DNA of 64,000 nucleotides from an uncultured Sphingomonadaceae bacterium. GTDB taxonomy: Bacteria; Pseudomonadota; Alphaproteobacteria; Sphingomonadales; Sphingomonadaceae. A model generated the notes under the pieces. It was not told the DNA's origin and ran no database searches. It was given only the letters and a program-made list of their open reading frames with translations. The position numbers and the translations under genes were made by a program. The stretch covers positions 823,327-887,326 of the forward strand of contig CANMWO010000002.1 of the NCBI GenBank assembly GCA_947501695.1, in the 5' to 3' direction. This document shows positions 9,450 to 17,681 of the stretch, one piece after another (the first letter of the stretch is position 1; the number at the start of each line of letters is the position of its first letter).

Positions 9450-11395
9450 AAGCAAAAATGATGAAACTGGGATGCTGCTATTATCCGGAACATTGGCCGG
9501 AAGACATTTGGGCTGAAGATGCAAGGCGCATGACCCAAATGGGGCTGTCGCAGGTGCGCATCGGCGAGTTTGCGTGGAGCCGTCTCGAACCGAATGCGGG
9601 GCAGTATGAATGGGAATGGCTGGACCGGGCGATCAAGACATTGGGCGATGCGGGACTGGAGATCATCCTCGGCACACCGACGGCGACGCCGCCCAAATGG
9701 CTGGTCGACAGCATGCCGGATATGGTGGCCGTGGATGAACAGGGCCGCCCGCGCAAATTCGGATCGCGCCGCCATTATTGCTTTTCCCATCAAGGCTATC
9801 GCGAACAATGCGCGCGGATCGTCGAGGCGATGGCGGAGCGCTATGGTGACAATCCCGCCATTGTCGCATGGCAAACCGATAATGAATATGGCTGTCACGA
9901 TACGATTGTAAGCTATTCCGGGGCCGCAAAGCTGGCCTTTCGTCGGTGGCTGACCGACAAATATGACAATGTCGATGCGCTGAACACCGCATGGGGCAAT
10001 GTCTTCTGGAGCATGGAATATCGCAGTTTTGATGAAGTGGAGCCGCCCAATCTGACGGTGACCGAGCCCAATCCAGCCCATGTGCTCGACTATCGCCGCT
10101 TTGCCTCGGACGAGGTTGTCACTTTCAACAAGTTGCAGGTGGATATCCTGCGCGCCCATAGTCCGGGGCGTGACATGATCCATAATTATATGGGCTTCTT
10201 CACCGAATTTGATCATCATGCGGTGGCCAAGGATCTCGATGTCGCCAGTTGGGACAGCTATCCGCTCGGCTTTCTCGAACAATATTGGTTCAGCGATGAG
10301 GAAAAGCTGCGTTATACGCGCCAAGGCCATCCCGATATCGCCGCCTTTCATCACGACCTCTATCGCGGATGCTGTGACGGTGGCCGCTGGAGCGTGATGG
10401 AGCAACAGCCCGGACCGGTAAACTGGGCCCGCTATAATCCGGCACCGCTGGATGGCATGGTGCGGCTGTGGACGCTGGAGGCGATGGCTCATGGGGCAGA
10501 ACTGGTGTCCTATTTCCGCTGGCGGCAAGCATCATTTGCGCAGGAACAGATGCACGCGGGCTTGCTCCGTCCCGATAGCGAAGTGGCGCCCGGTGGTCAT
10601 GAAGCTGCGTTGGCAGCGGCTGATATTCAGCAGCTCGGACAGATTGGTGAGACGGCGAAATCGGTTGCGCTGCTCTTTTCTTATGAAGCGGCTTGGCTGT
10701 TCGAGACGCAGCCGCAAGGGCAGAGCTTTCGCTATCTCGAGCTGGTTTTTGAAATGTACAGCGCGCTGCGGCAGCTGGGCTTGAATGTTGATATAGTGTC
10801 GCCGGATGCGGCGCTTGATGATTATAAGATGATCGTGGTGCCGAGCTTGCCGATATTGAGCCCGACACTGGTGGAGCGTATTGCAAAGCTAGAGGTCCCG
10901 GTCCTGTTTGGCCCCAGAACGGGCAGCAAGACCGCCGATTTTGCGATTCCAGCTGATCTGGCACCCGGTCCATTGCAGCAGCTGATCCCCTTGAAGGTAT
11001 CGCGGGTGGAAAGCCTGCGGCCCGGTATGATCGAAAAAGGGTCGGACTATGATGTCACGCGCTGGATCGAGACGGTGGAAACAGATTTGCCCAGCGACGA
11101 AGCGCTGGTGGATGGCCGTGGGATCATCTTCTCCAACGGTCCTGTCCGCTATCTGGCGAGTTGGCCACCGGCACCTCTGGTAAAGCGGGTTTTTGCTACC
11201 ATGGCCAACGAGGCGGGCATCGCGATATTCGACCTGCCCCGCGATCTGCGTGTCCGGCAGCTCGGCGATCTGCATTTTGCCTTTAACTACGGGACCGAAG
11301 ATCTCGACCTCACCGGCCTTATGCAGGGCAGCAAGCTGGTCCTAGGCGATACCATAGTTAAGAGTGCGGGTGTTGCCGCATGGAAAGCGGGCTAA
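9446..11395 (+). CDS. GH42 beta-galactosidase
   Basis: A 649-residue GH42 enzyme starting MKAKMMKLGCCYYPEHWPED. The acid/base Glu is at about 147 in QTDNEYG and the nucleophile Glu at about 319 in VMEQQPGPVNW. The A-domain barrel is followed by a trimerisation domain and a C-terminal beta domain, as in Thermus A4 beta-galactosidase. The ATG at 9446 overlaps the upstream stop by four bases (ATGA), so the two galactosidases are translationally coupled. It is probably cytoplasmic, since no signal peptide is seen. It releases galactose for the galT-galK branch of the locus. The end overlaps the convergent relA/spoT gene by four bases. Confidence 0.94.
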   Translation: MKAKMMKLGCCYYPEHWPEDIWAEDARRMTQMGLSQVRIGEFAWSRLEPNAGQYEWEWLDRAIKTLGDAGLEIILGTPTATPPKWLVDSMPDMVAVDEQGRPRKFGSRRHYCFSHQGYREQCARIVEAMAERYGDNPAIVAWQTDNEYGCHDTIVSYSGAAKLAFRRWLTDKYDNVDALNTAWGNVFWSMEYRSFDEVEPPNLTVTEPNPAHVLDYRRFASDEVVTFNKLQVDILRAHSPGRDMIHNYMGFFTEFDHHAVAKDLDVASWDSYPLGFLEQYWFSDEEKLRYTRQGHPDIAAFHHDLYRGCCDGGRWSVMEQQPGPVNWARYNPAPLDGMVRLWTLEAMAHGAELVSYFRWRQASFAQEQMHAGLLRPDSEVAPGGHEAALAAADIQQLGQIGETAKSVALLFSYEAAWLFETQPQGQSFRYLELVFEMYSALRQLGLNVDIVSPDAALDDYKMIVVPSLPILSPTLVERIAKLEVPVLFGPRTGSKTADFAIPADLAPGPLQQLIPLKVSRVESLRPGMIEKGSDYDVTRWIETVETDLPSDEALVDGRGIIFSNGPVRYLASWPPAPLVKRVFATMANEAGIAIFDLPRDLRVRQLGDLHFAFNYGTEDLDLTGLMQGSKLVLGDTIVKSAGVAAWKAG

Positions 11396-13506
11396 AGCCG
11401 CTCCGCCTGCGCCACCGCTTCCGAAGACCTAAGCGCCGACAATATCCGCATCAGATGGTGGACATTGTGCACTTCCAGATCAACTTCGAACGTATGGAAC
11501 GGGGCATCGCGATTAGTCATGCGCAGCCGCAGGATATTGGCATTGTGAAAGCCGAAAATTCCGGCCATCTCTGCGAGCGTGCCGGGCTTGTTGTGCAGCA
11601 CCACCATCAACCGCGCCGCCGCGCCATCGGTTTCCATGCCCCAGCTTAGGTCTACCCAGTCGGCATCCACGCCATCGGCGAGTTTCAGACAATCAATCGC
11701 ATGCACTTCGACATTCGCGCCACTGCGGCGCAAGCCGACAATGCGGTCGCCGGGCACCGGATGGCAGCATTCGGCGAGATCAAAGGCGACGCCAGGCGTT
11801 AGCCCCTTGATCGAAATCGCCCGATCCTGTTCCGGCCATTCGCGATCGTCCTCGTTATCGTTGACGCTGCCGGGCATCAGCGCTTCCATGACTTCGCGGT
11901 CGCTCAGCTCACGCGTGCCGATGGCGATCATCAGTTCGTCATCATCTGGCAGGTCCAGCCGCTTCAGTGCCGCTTTCAGAGCTTTTTTGCCGATTTTGCC
12001 GGGCAGTCGCTCGACAATCTCATCATAAAGCTTGGTGCCAATTTCAATAATCTCGTCACGTTCCTTGTGCCGCACGAACCGGCGGATCGCCGCGCGCGCC
12101 TTGCCGCTGATGACAAAGGACAGCCATCCGGGCTGTGGTTCCTGCCCATCGGATTTCAGAATTTCAACGACATCGCCATTGGTAAGCTGCGTCCGCAAAG
12201 GCACGTGACGGCCATTGACCTTGGCCCCGACCGCCTGATTGCCGAGGTCCGTATGCACAGCATAAGCAAAATCGACCGTCGTCGATCCCTTAGGCATCTG
12301 CAGCAAAGTACCCTTAGGCGTGAAAGAAAATATCCGGTCCTGATACATGGCGAGCTTGGTATTTTCGAGCAGCTCTTCGGCATCTTCGGCATGGTCAAGA
12401 ATTTCGATGAGGTCGCGTATCCAGCCCGCCTGCCCATCCGGCCCACTGTCCTGTTTATAGGCCCAGTGCGCCGCCAGCCCATATTCATTGTCGCGGTGCA
12501 TCCGTGTCGAACGGATTTGGATCTCCACCCGCATATTATTGCCGTGCATGATCGTCGTGTGCAGCGATTGATAGCCGTTGCGCTTGGGCGTCGAAATATA
12601 ATCCTTGAACCGCCCCGGCACCGTTTTCCATTTTTGATGCAAGATGCCCAGCGCGCGATAACATTCCGCGCTGTTATCGGTTATCACCCGAAAAGCCATG
12701 ATATCGGTTAGCTGTTCAAAGCTGACATGCCGCTCCTGCATCTTGCGCCAAATCGAATAGGGATGCTTCTCTCGCCCGCTTACCTCTGCTGCCAACCCAC
12801 CCGCTGCGAGCGCCTTTTCCAGCGATCTGGCAATTTTATGGACCTGCCCGTCATCACCTTCCTTAATTGCATTAAGGCGTCCGGTGATCGTTTCATAAGC
12901 TTCCGGCTCAAGATGACTGAACGCGAGCAGCTGCATCTCGCGCATATATTCATACATGCCGATCCGCTCAGCCAGCGGCGCATAAATATCCATCGTCTCA
13001 TGGGCGATGCGCCTTCGTTTTTCTTCGCTTTTGATGAAATGCAACGTGCGCATATTGTGGAGCCGGTCGGCCAGCTTGACGAGCAGCACGCGGATATCAT
13101 CCGACATCGCGAGTAGAAATTTGCGCAAATTTTCCGCAGCCCGTTCATTGTCGGTCTGCGCTTCAATCTTCGACAATTTGGTCACGCCGTCGACCAGCCG
13201 GGCAATATCGCCCCCAAACAGCTTTTCAATTTCTTCGGTCGTGGTCAGCGTGTCTTCGACCGTATCGTGCAGCAGCGCAGTGACAATGGTCTGTTGATCA
13301 AGCTTGAGGTCGGTCATCAGCCCGGCCACCTCGATCGGGTGACTGAAATAGGGATCGCCGCTGGCGCGTTTCTGGCTGCCATGTTTCTGCACAGAGAACA
13401 CATAGGCGCGGTTGATCAGATCCTCATCCGCCTCCGGGTCATAGCTGCGCACCCGCTCTACAAGTTCATATTGCCGTAACACAGCTGCAAACTGTCTGGC
13501 TTTCAC
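11392..13506 (-). CDS. relA: Bifunctional (p)ppGpp synthetase/hydrolase (RelA/SpoT family)
   Basis: A 704-residue long Rel protein, the stringent-response enzyme. In order: HD hydrolase domain (HP at 56-57, ALLHDTVEDT at 77-86, ADRLHNMRTL), synthetase domain (about 245-370) with RFKD at 299-302 (the RXKD form typical of bifunctional Rel enzymes), TGS domain (about 390-450) and a C-terminal ACT domain (about 625-700). Both activities should be intact. The start is uncertain: GTG at 13506 or GTG at 13482 (LRQYELVERV), neither with a good ribosome-binding site. A strong hairpin with a T7 run lies only about a dozen bases upstream of the first candidate. Confidence 0.95.
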   Translation of the reverse strand: MKARQFAAVLRQYELVERVRSYDPEADEDLINRAYVFSVQKHGSQKRASGDPYFSHPIEVAGLMTDLKLDQQTIVTALLHDTVEDTLTTTEEIEKLFGGDIARLVDGVTKLSKIEAQTDNERAAENLRKFLLAMSDDIRVLLVKLADRLHNMRTLHFIKSEEKRRRIAHETMDIYAPLAERIGMYEYMREMQLLAFSHLEPEAYETITGRLNAIKEGDDGQVHKIARSLEKALAAGGLAAEVSGREKHPYSIWRKMQERHVSFEQLTDIMAFRVITDNSAECYRALGILHQKWKTVPGRFKDYISTPKRNGYQSLHTTIMHGNNMRVEIQIRSTRMHRDNEYGLAAHWAYKQDSGPDGQAGWIRDLIEILDHAEDAEELLENTKLAMYQDRIFSFTPKGTLLQMPKGSTTVDFAYAVHTDLGNQAVGAKVNGRHVPLRTQLTNGDVVEILKSDGQEPQPGWLSFVISGKARAAIRRFVRHKERDEIIEIGTKLYDEIVERLPGKIGKKALKAALKRLDLPDDDELMIAIGTRELSDREVMEALMPGSVNDNEDDREWPEQDRAISIKGLTPGVAFDLAECCHPVPGDRIVGLRRSGANVEVHAIDCLKLADGVDADWVDLSWGMETDGAAARLMVVLHNKPGTLAEMAGIFGFHNANILRLRMTNRDAPFHTFEVDLEVHNVHHLMRILSALRSSEAVAQAERL

Positions 13507-13518
13507 CGCAGGAGCAAC

Positions 13519-13575
13519 AAAAAAATAGCGTTGAAGACAATGCCTTCGAGGGTGAGAGGCAAAGCTTCAACGCTA
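13519..13575 (-). terminator. Intrinsic terminator or attenuator just upstream of relA
   Basis: Perfect 11-base arms TAGCGTTGAAG (13526-13536) and CTTCAACGCTA (13565-13575) enclose a second small stem (TGCCT/AGGCA). Read on the minus strand the hairpin is followed by seven T residues (13519-13525), the classic intrinsic-terminator layout. It can end transcription of the CC_3452-like gene, but because it abuts the relA start it could also attenuate relA. Confidence 0.75.
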
Positions 13576-13581
13576 GAGGTT

Positions 13582-13629
13582 GACCGGCCGGGCCATTTGC
13601 GTGGCCGTAACGGGATTGAGTGGCCGGTC
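13582..13629 (-). other. Second two-tier hairpin in the relA upstream region
   Basis: Perfect arms GACCGGCC (13582-13589) and GGCCGGTC (13622-13629) enclose an inner stem GGCCA/TGGCC (13591-13595 and 13602-13606). It sits next to the terminator-like hairpin and directly after the stop of the CC_3452-like gene. Confidence 0.55.
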
Positions 13630-13641
13630 GTGAAGAGCTAA

Positions 13642-14010
13642 TTATTTGCGGTTGGCTATCCGTTGCTTCGAGCCGGCTTTGTCTCCGTTACAGCGGGCCA
13701 GAGCTTCGGCATCAACGGCTTCGCCTTTGTAGGAAAAGGACGCCAATGGGCCGACTTTGCGGGATAATTTTGCACATACCGTTTTGATCGATGAACCGCT
13801 TTTGGCGCCTTTGCATTCGGTGCCGGCACAGTAGATCACCGTACCCTTAATGATATGGCGCGTAGACTCGACCGGCTGCTGCAGCTCGGCAGTATAAGCC
13901 ACCGGCTTGCTGCGTGCATTAGCCGCGCTAGCGGTGAAGATAAGCGTGGTAGTCAGAACGGCAACGAACAGCATCAAGATGTTGCGCAGCGGGTTTTGGG
14001 AGATAAGCAT
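13642..14010 (-). CDS. Small secreted CC_3452-like protein of unknown function
   Basis: A 122-residue protein with a clear signal peptide (hydrophobic residues 11-27, cleavage near ANARS). The mature part resembles the CC_3452 family known from Caulobacter and sphingomonads: a YTAEL segment, a Cys pair in IYCAGTEC, VCAKL..VGPLASFSYKG and a final ARCNG. These four cysteines could form two disulfides in the periplasm. No function is established. It is transcribed toward relA, with an intrinsic terminator in between, and shares a 171-base divergent region with an HxlR regulator gene. Confidence 0.8.
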   Translation of the reverse strand: MLISQNPLRNILMLFVAVLTTTLIFTASAANARSKPVAYTAELQQPVESTRHIIKGTVIYCAGTECKGAKSGSSIKTVCAKLSRKVGPLASFSYKGEAVDAEALARCNGDKAGSKQRIANRK

Positions 14011-14113
14011 ATTATGTTCCTTTCAAGTCAATAAGACCCTGTGTCTGCGCCGATTCCCGGGGAGGAAAAATCGGCTTGCAATTTAGGTTGCGAATCAGTA
14101 CTTAGTTTATTAG

Positions 14114-14135
14114 GTTTTAAGTTGCAACTAAAAAC
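14114..14135. promoter_or_regulatory. Palindrome in the CC_3452/HxlR divergent region, candidate HxlR operator
   Basis: A 22-base near-perfect palindrome centred on AGTTGCAACT (14120-14129) with GTTTTA and AAAAAC flanks. It ends 46 bases before the HxlR start codon, in an AT-rich region where a promoter is expected. HxlR proteins are winged-helix dimers that bind palindromes next to their own genes, so an autoregulatory operator is a reasonable inference. Confidence 0.45.
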
Positions 14136-14181
14136 TTATATTTTTTTTTGGTATTGTTCAAAACTGGTCTAGGTAAGGTAC

Positions 14182-14733
14182 ATGGATAAATTGACTGAAA
14201 ATCTCGCAGAACTCGGAACCGGCTGTTCGCTCCCCATCTCTTTGGAGGTGATTGGCGAGCGCTGGTGCTTCATGATCTTGCGCGCATCCTTTAATGGCGT
14301 CCGCCACTTTGAAGGTTTTCTGTCGGAAATCGGCATAGCCCGGAACATATTGGCGAACCGTCTGACCCGGCTGGTCGAAGCCGGCATCATGTCTCGTCGT
14401 CCGTGTGATCACGACAAACGCAAGGTCGAATATCGCCTCACCGACAAAGGCGCTGACCTGCTCTCCGTTATTGTGGCCATTCGTCAATGGGGTGAAAAAT
14501 GGGAAACCGGCGTGCCGTCCAATCCCGTATTGGCTGATGCCAAAGACCGCCAGCCAATTAGCCGGATAACATTACGCGCGCATGATGACCGGGTTTTAGG
14601 CTTGGATGACCTGTGCTGGATTGATGAGGAAGAATTACGGAACCATGGCTCCGGAGATGCCGCCGGTGATACAGACCGCGGCGATATGGTGGTCCGCCAT
14701 CTCAAGGAAATTGGTGAGCCTTCTGCTGCTTGA
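14182..14733 (+). CDS. HxlR-family winged-helix transcriptional regulator
   Basis: A 183-residue regulator. The HxlR domain spans about residues 10-110: a Cys at position 15 (GTGCSLPISLEVIGERWC), the helix-turn-helix segment HFEGFLSEIGIARNILANRL, and the wing CDHDKRKVEYRLTDKG. Many HxlR members sense electrophiles or redox change through a conserved N-terminal cysteine, and C15 is in the usual place. The ~70-residue C-terminal extension is acidic and unassigned. An AAGG site lies six bases before the ATG. It is divergent from the secreted CC_3452-like gene, with a palindrome between them. Confidence 0.9.
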   Translation: MDKLTENLAELGTGCSLPISLEVIGERWCFMILRASFNGVRHFEGFLSEIGIARNILANRLTRLVEAGIMSRRPCDHDKRKVEYRLTDKGADLLSVIVAIRQWGEKWETGVPSNPVLADAKDRQPISRITLRAHDDRVLGLDDLCWIDEEELRNHGSGDAAGDTDRGDMVVRHLKEIGEPSAA

Positions 14734-14816
14734 GGGCAGGATGACAGTTCAAACTATGTGTAGTGGCAACGGCTAGATTGGCTTTGGCGATCCACTAGGC
14801 TTGTTTAAACTCGACG

Positions 14817-14912
14817 CTAGTGTCCGCTATGGGTGCAAAAGCGGACACTAGGTTTTGGGATGAAGCGGCCACAGTACTGGTGTTCGCTGTAGGGCGCGAA
14901 AGCGGCCGTTAA
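14817..14912. repeat. Cluster of palindromic TGTCCGCT-type repeats
   Basis: A perfect 12-base inverted repeat (arms 14817-14828 and 14840-14851, core TGTCCGCT/AGCGGACA, 11-base loop) is followed by a half copy (about 14855-14880, GATGAAGCGGCCACAG) and a degenerate whole copy (14881-14911, TGTTCGCT...AAGCGGCC). They lie in the 332-base gap between the HxlR and PEPxxWA-CTERM genes. The remaining bases up to the next start presumably contain the promoter; nothing else is recognisable. Similar short interspersed palindromes are common in sphingomonad genomes (recalled, not searched). Confidence 0.65.
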
Positions 14913-15065
14913 ACATTGTCCTCATCTGACACAGATCATTAAAAAAATCCCATGTGATTGATCACGGGCGCAGCTCATGTTAATGATTCGTTAGGGTTCG
15001 CAAAACCACGGTGAGGATATGGCCTGTTATGGTAAGTCCTGATCAATAATATTTTTGGGGTAACA

Positions 15066-15887
15066 ATGAAAAAAATCATATTTGCAACAGCGGCAGCGAT
15101 GCTGATGTCTTCGACTGCTAATGCAGCCACTCTCTTTTACCAAGGCGGTTTTAGTAACGATCTTTATTCCTTCGATACCGACACTGCTACCGAGACTTTA
15201 GTTGGCGATTTGGGACTAGGTGCTGATTCCTTGGGCATGGCATTTGGTTTAGGGAGTGTGCTCTACGCTTTTGAGCGTGCTTCACAGAGCCTTTATACAA
15301 TCAATACTGCAACAGCCGCCTCTACGCTCGTTGGCAATGCTGGAATCGGAGCTGAAGACTTTACCATTAGCGGAGACGGAACAGTTGGTTACGCAACGGC
15401 TAACAGTAACCTCTATAGCGTCGATCTTGGGTCCGGTGCCTCAACGCTGATAGGTGCAACAAGCACGACTCTGGATGGCTTAACAACAGCGCAAAGTTCA
15501 GTAACAATCGCTGGAAACATGTTTGCGGCAGGTTCAGTTTTTGGTGCTGATGGCGATAGTCTTTACTCTGTCGACGTCGGGACCGGAGCGCTAACTCTTC
15601 TGGGCTCGACCGGAGTTACGAGCGAGGCACTGTCATTTGATTCAGACGGTACACTGTTTAGCCACGGTAATGATGGCTTTCTTTACACGATCGATCTGGC
15701 CACACTTTCTGGGACACAGATCGGTAGCACGGCGTCAACCCTGGTATTCGGTTTAGCAGCACAGCAAGGTTTGGCAGGTGCTGTTCCAGAACCGGCAACA
15801 TGGGCTTTCATGATCTTTGGCTTTGGTGCCATTGGCGGTGCGATGCGGCGTCAGCGCAAAGCGAACGTCAAAGTCAGCTACGCTTAA
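15066..15887 (+). CDS. PEPxxWA-CTERM sorted exported protein with five propeller-like repeats
   Basis: A 273-residue secreted protein. It has a signal peptide (residues 1-20, ending ANAA), then five ~40-residue repeats built on LYS-x-D...A-TLIG (for example LYSVDLGSGASTLIG and LYTIDLATLSGTQIG), suggesting a small beta-propeller-like fold. It ends with the sorting tail VPEPATWAFMIFGFGAIGG followed by an MRRQRK basic patch, the alphaproteobacterial PEPxxWA-CTERM form recognised by exosortase. No exosortase is in the window. Base composition is a little lower in GC than its neighbours. It is probably an exopolysaccharide-associated envelope protein; the exact role is unknown. Confidence 0.85.
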   Translation: MKKIIFATAAAMLMSSTANAATLFYQGGFSNDLYSFDTDTATETLVGDLGLGADSLGMAFGLGSVLYAFERASQSLYTINTATAASTLVGNAGIGAEDFTISGDGTVGYATANSNLYSVDLGSGASTLIGATSTTLDGLTTAQSSVTIAGNMFAAGSVFGADGDSLYSVDVGTGALTLLGSTGVTSEALSFDSDGTLFSHGNDGFLYTIDLATLSGTQIGSTASTLVFGLAAQQGLAGAVPEPATWAFMIFGFGAIGGAMRRQRKANVKVSYA

Positions 15888-15907
15888 ACGCACATAAAAA
15901 TGACCCC

Positions 15908-15947
15908 AAAGCCCTGCTGGAGAAATCTGGCGGGGCTTTTTGTTTTT
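15908..15947 (+). terminator. Intrinsic terminator after the PEPxxWA-CTERM gene
   Basis: Arms AAAGCCCTGCT (from 15908) and a G-rich partner ending at 15940 form an ~11-bp stem with two G-U pairs and a short loop, followed by TTTTTGTTTTTA. It lies 20 bases after the stop codon. Confidence 0.8.
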
Positions 15948-15956
15948 ATGCTAATA

Positions 15957-15982
15957 TCCGCTTTCGGGGTGAAGCCGCCACA
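15957..15982. repeat. Single degenerate copy of the TGTCCGCT-type repeat
   Basis: TCCGCTTTCGGGGTGAAGCC and the following bases match the half-copy seen at 14855-14880 (GGGATGAAGCGGCCACA). With the 14817-14912 cluster it brackets the PEPxxWA-CTERM gene. Confidence 0.5.
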
Positions 15983-16048
15983 CTGGCTAAAGTCGCCAAT
16001 CGATCAAATCTCAGATAATCTGCCCAGAGAGAATTTCCGCCCAAACGG

Positions 16049-16356
16049 CTATTCGTTCACATAAATACTATTAATCGGCCGCGCCATGACGCGCTTCACA
16101 ATCGGCTCGAAAAATTCCAGCGGGGCGCTGTCATAATTGGCATCAAAAGCCTTCTGGTCATATTTTTCCCAGAATTCCGCGCAATCTTCAAAATGCTCAT
16201 GGCCGCAAAAACCTTCGCGCATGTCGCGGTTTGCAAGCTATGCTCTCGCCGGTCGACGGGAAAACCACCATAATGGCCGCCGATGATTTCCCAATCTTCC
16301 TTGGCACCTTCTTCCATTGACGCAAATTTTGCTGTCACTTCATTGGGGCCGCCCAT
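16049..16356 (-). pseudogene. HD-domain phosphohydrolase, internally deleted and frameshifted
   Basis: The start (MGGPNEVTAKFASMEEGAKE) has a good GGGAGA ribosome-binding site, and the frame matches the N-terminus of small sphingomonad HD-domain proteins up to REHSLQTAT. It then leaves the family frame. A second frame immediately after resumes the same family with RDMREGFCGHEHFEDCAEFW, EKYDQKAFDANYDSAPLEFF and EPIVKRVMARP, ending at 16049. The central part with the catalytic HD metal site is missing. So the gene lost its core by a deletion that also shifted frame. Frame analysis is direct; the family identity is from memory of homologues. Confidence 0.75.
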
Positions 16357-16451
16357 GTCATTCTCCCTAGGTTCACGATTATCTTCGCGTTTTCTCGCAA
16401 GATTCATGCGATTCTTTCCCAAACCGAATTGCCACGCTATAGATAGGAAAT

Positions 16452-17681
16452 ATGGCCGTCATAGATATCCGTCCCCAGCCCTTTTTCGGCAATAAAAACC
16501 GCGCATTCTGGAATTTGCAATCCGGTGGCTGGGCTGCGGTTCTGGCGCTGCGCGGATTGTCTGGAATTTCCAACGGTTTGCCGCTTAGCTTCCTGGTCCC
16601 CGCCATCATCGGAACGATAACCGGCTATTCTATCTCTTTGTTGCTGTCGGTTATCTACCGCAACCTGATCAATCGAAAGCCGTTGGTGACGTGGGGCGTA
16701 ACTGCCGCTTCGCTTGCGGTCGCTGCCTCGCTCTATGCTTTTATCGATGCGTGGGTGTTCCGAATTCAAAACCCGAATACCGAAACCGCGTTCGGGACGC
16801 TCTATCTCGGGGCGCTTTTCCTTGGCATCATGCTGCTGGGCGCTTGGTCGGCGCTTTACTACGCGATCAACTTCTTCCTGCGGGTCGAGGAACAGAATGA
16901 CCAGCTTTTGCGCCTGGAAACCCAGGCAACGCGCGCGCAATTGGCCATGCTGCGTTACCAGCTAAACCCCCATTTTCTGTTCAATACGCTGAACAGTATT
17001 TCCACATTGGTGCTGCTGAAACAGACCGAACCTGCCAATGCCATGCTGTCGCGCCTGTCTTCGTTCTTGCGCCATACGTTGGTCAATGAAGTGCATAGCC
17101 GTGTGACATTGGCGCAGGAAGTTGAGACCTTGCATCTCTATCTCGACATCGAAAAAATGCGCTTTGAAGACCGGTTGCGGCCTAGTTTTGATATCGACCC
17201 AGCTGTCTGTGATGCGCTATTGCCTTCGCTGTTGTTGCAGCCACTGGTTGAAAATGCGATTAAATATGCGGTGACCCCTCTCGAAGAAGGCGCTGAAATC
17301 GCTGTATCTGCGCGCCTTGACCAAGATATGGTAAGAATTACGGTATCGGATACGGGCCCAGGGAAAAATGGCCCGATACCGAAATCAACCGATTCCACTG
17401 GTGTCGGGTTGGGAAATATTCAGGAGCGATTAAACCAAGCTTATGGAGAAGTGCATGAGTTCGAGATTAAATCATCAACGGGAGGCGGTTTTTCTGTGAT
17501 CATTGCATTGCCATTTGAAACCAGAGAACAGATCGAAAAAGAGGCAGCGCAGGACAACGCCACAATCGACCAAATCCGGAACGAAGCAATATTTGGGGAG
17601 CATGCATCCGATAAAAGCCATGGGGGTTTCGTCACCGCCCCCGCCATGGCTTCATCGCACCAAAAGGACATAAATCCATGA
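16452..17681 (+). CDS. LytS/YehU-type sensor histidine kinase
   Basis: A 409-residue membrane kinase. Four hydrophobic helices fill about residues 25-142, then comes a short coiled linker and a His_kinase (PF06580-type) domain with the phospho-accepting His at about 174 in LNPHFLFNTLNS. The ATPase part has PSLLLQPLVENAIKYA and a G-box with TGVGLGNIQERL. It lacks a large periplasmic sensor, so the signal probably acts in or near the membrane. An AGGAAAT site precedes the ATG. It overlaps the response regulator by four bases (ATGA), a clear two-component operon. The target genes are not evident here. Confidence 0.92.
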   Translation: MAVIDIRPQPFFGNKNRAFWNLQSGGWAAVLALRGLSGISNGLPLSFLVPAIIGTITGYSISLLLSVIYRNLINRKPLVTWGVTAASLAVAASLYAFIDAWVFRIQNPNTETAFGTLYLGALFLGIMLLGAWSALYYAINFFLRVEEQNDQLLRLETQATRAQLAMLRYQLNPHFLFNTLNSISTLVLLKQTEPANAMLSRLSSFLRHTLVNEVHSRVTLAQEVETLHLYLDIEKMRFEDRLRPSFDIDPAVCDALLPSLLLQPLVENAIKYAVTPLEEGAEIAVSARLDQDMVRITVSDTGPGKNGPIPKSTDSTGVGLGNIQERLNQAYGEVHEFEIKSSTGGGFSVIIALPFETREQIEKEAAQDNATIDQIRNEAIFGEHASDKSHGGFVTAPAMASSHQKDINP

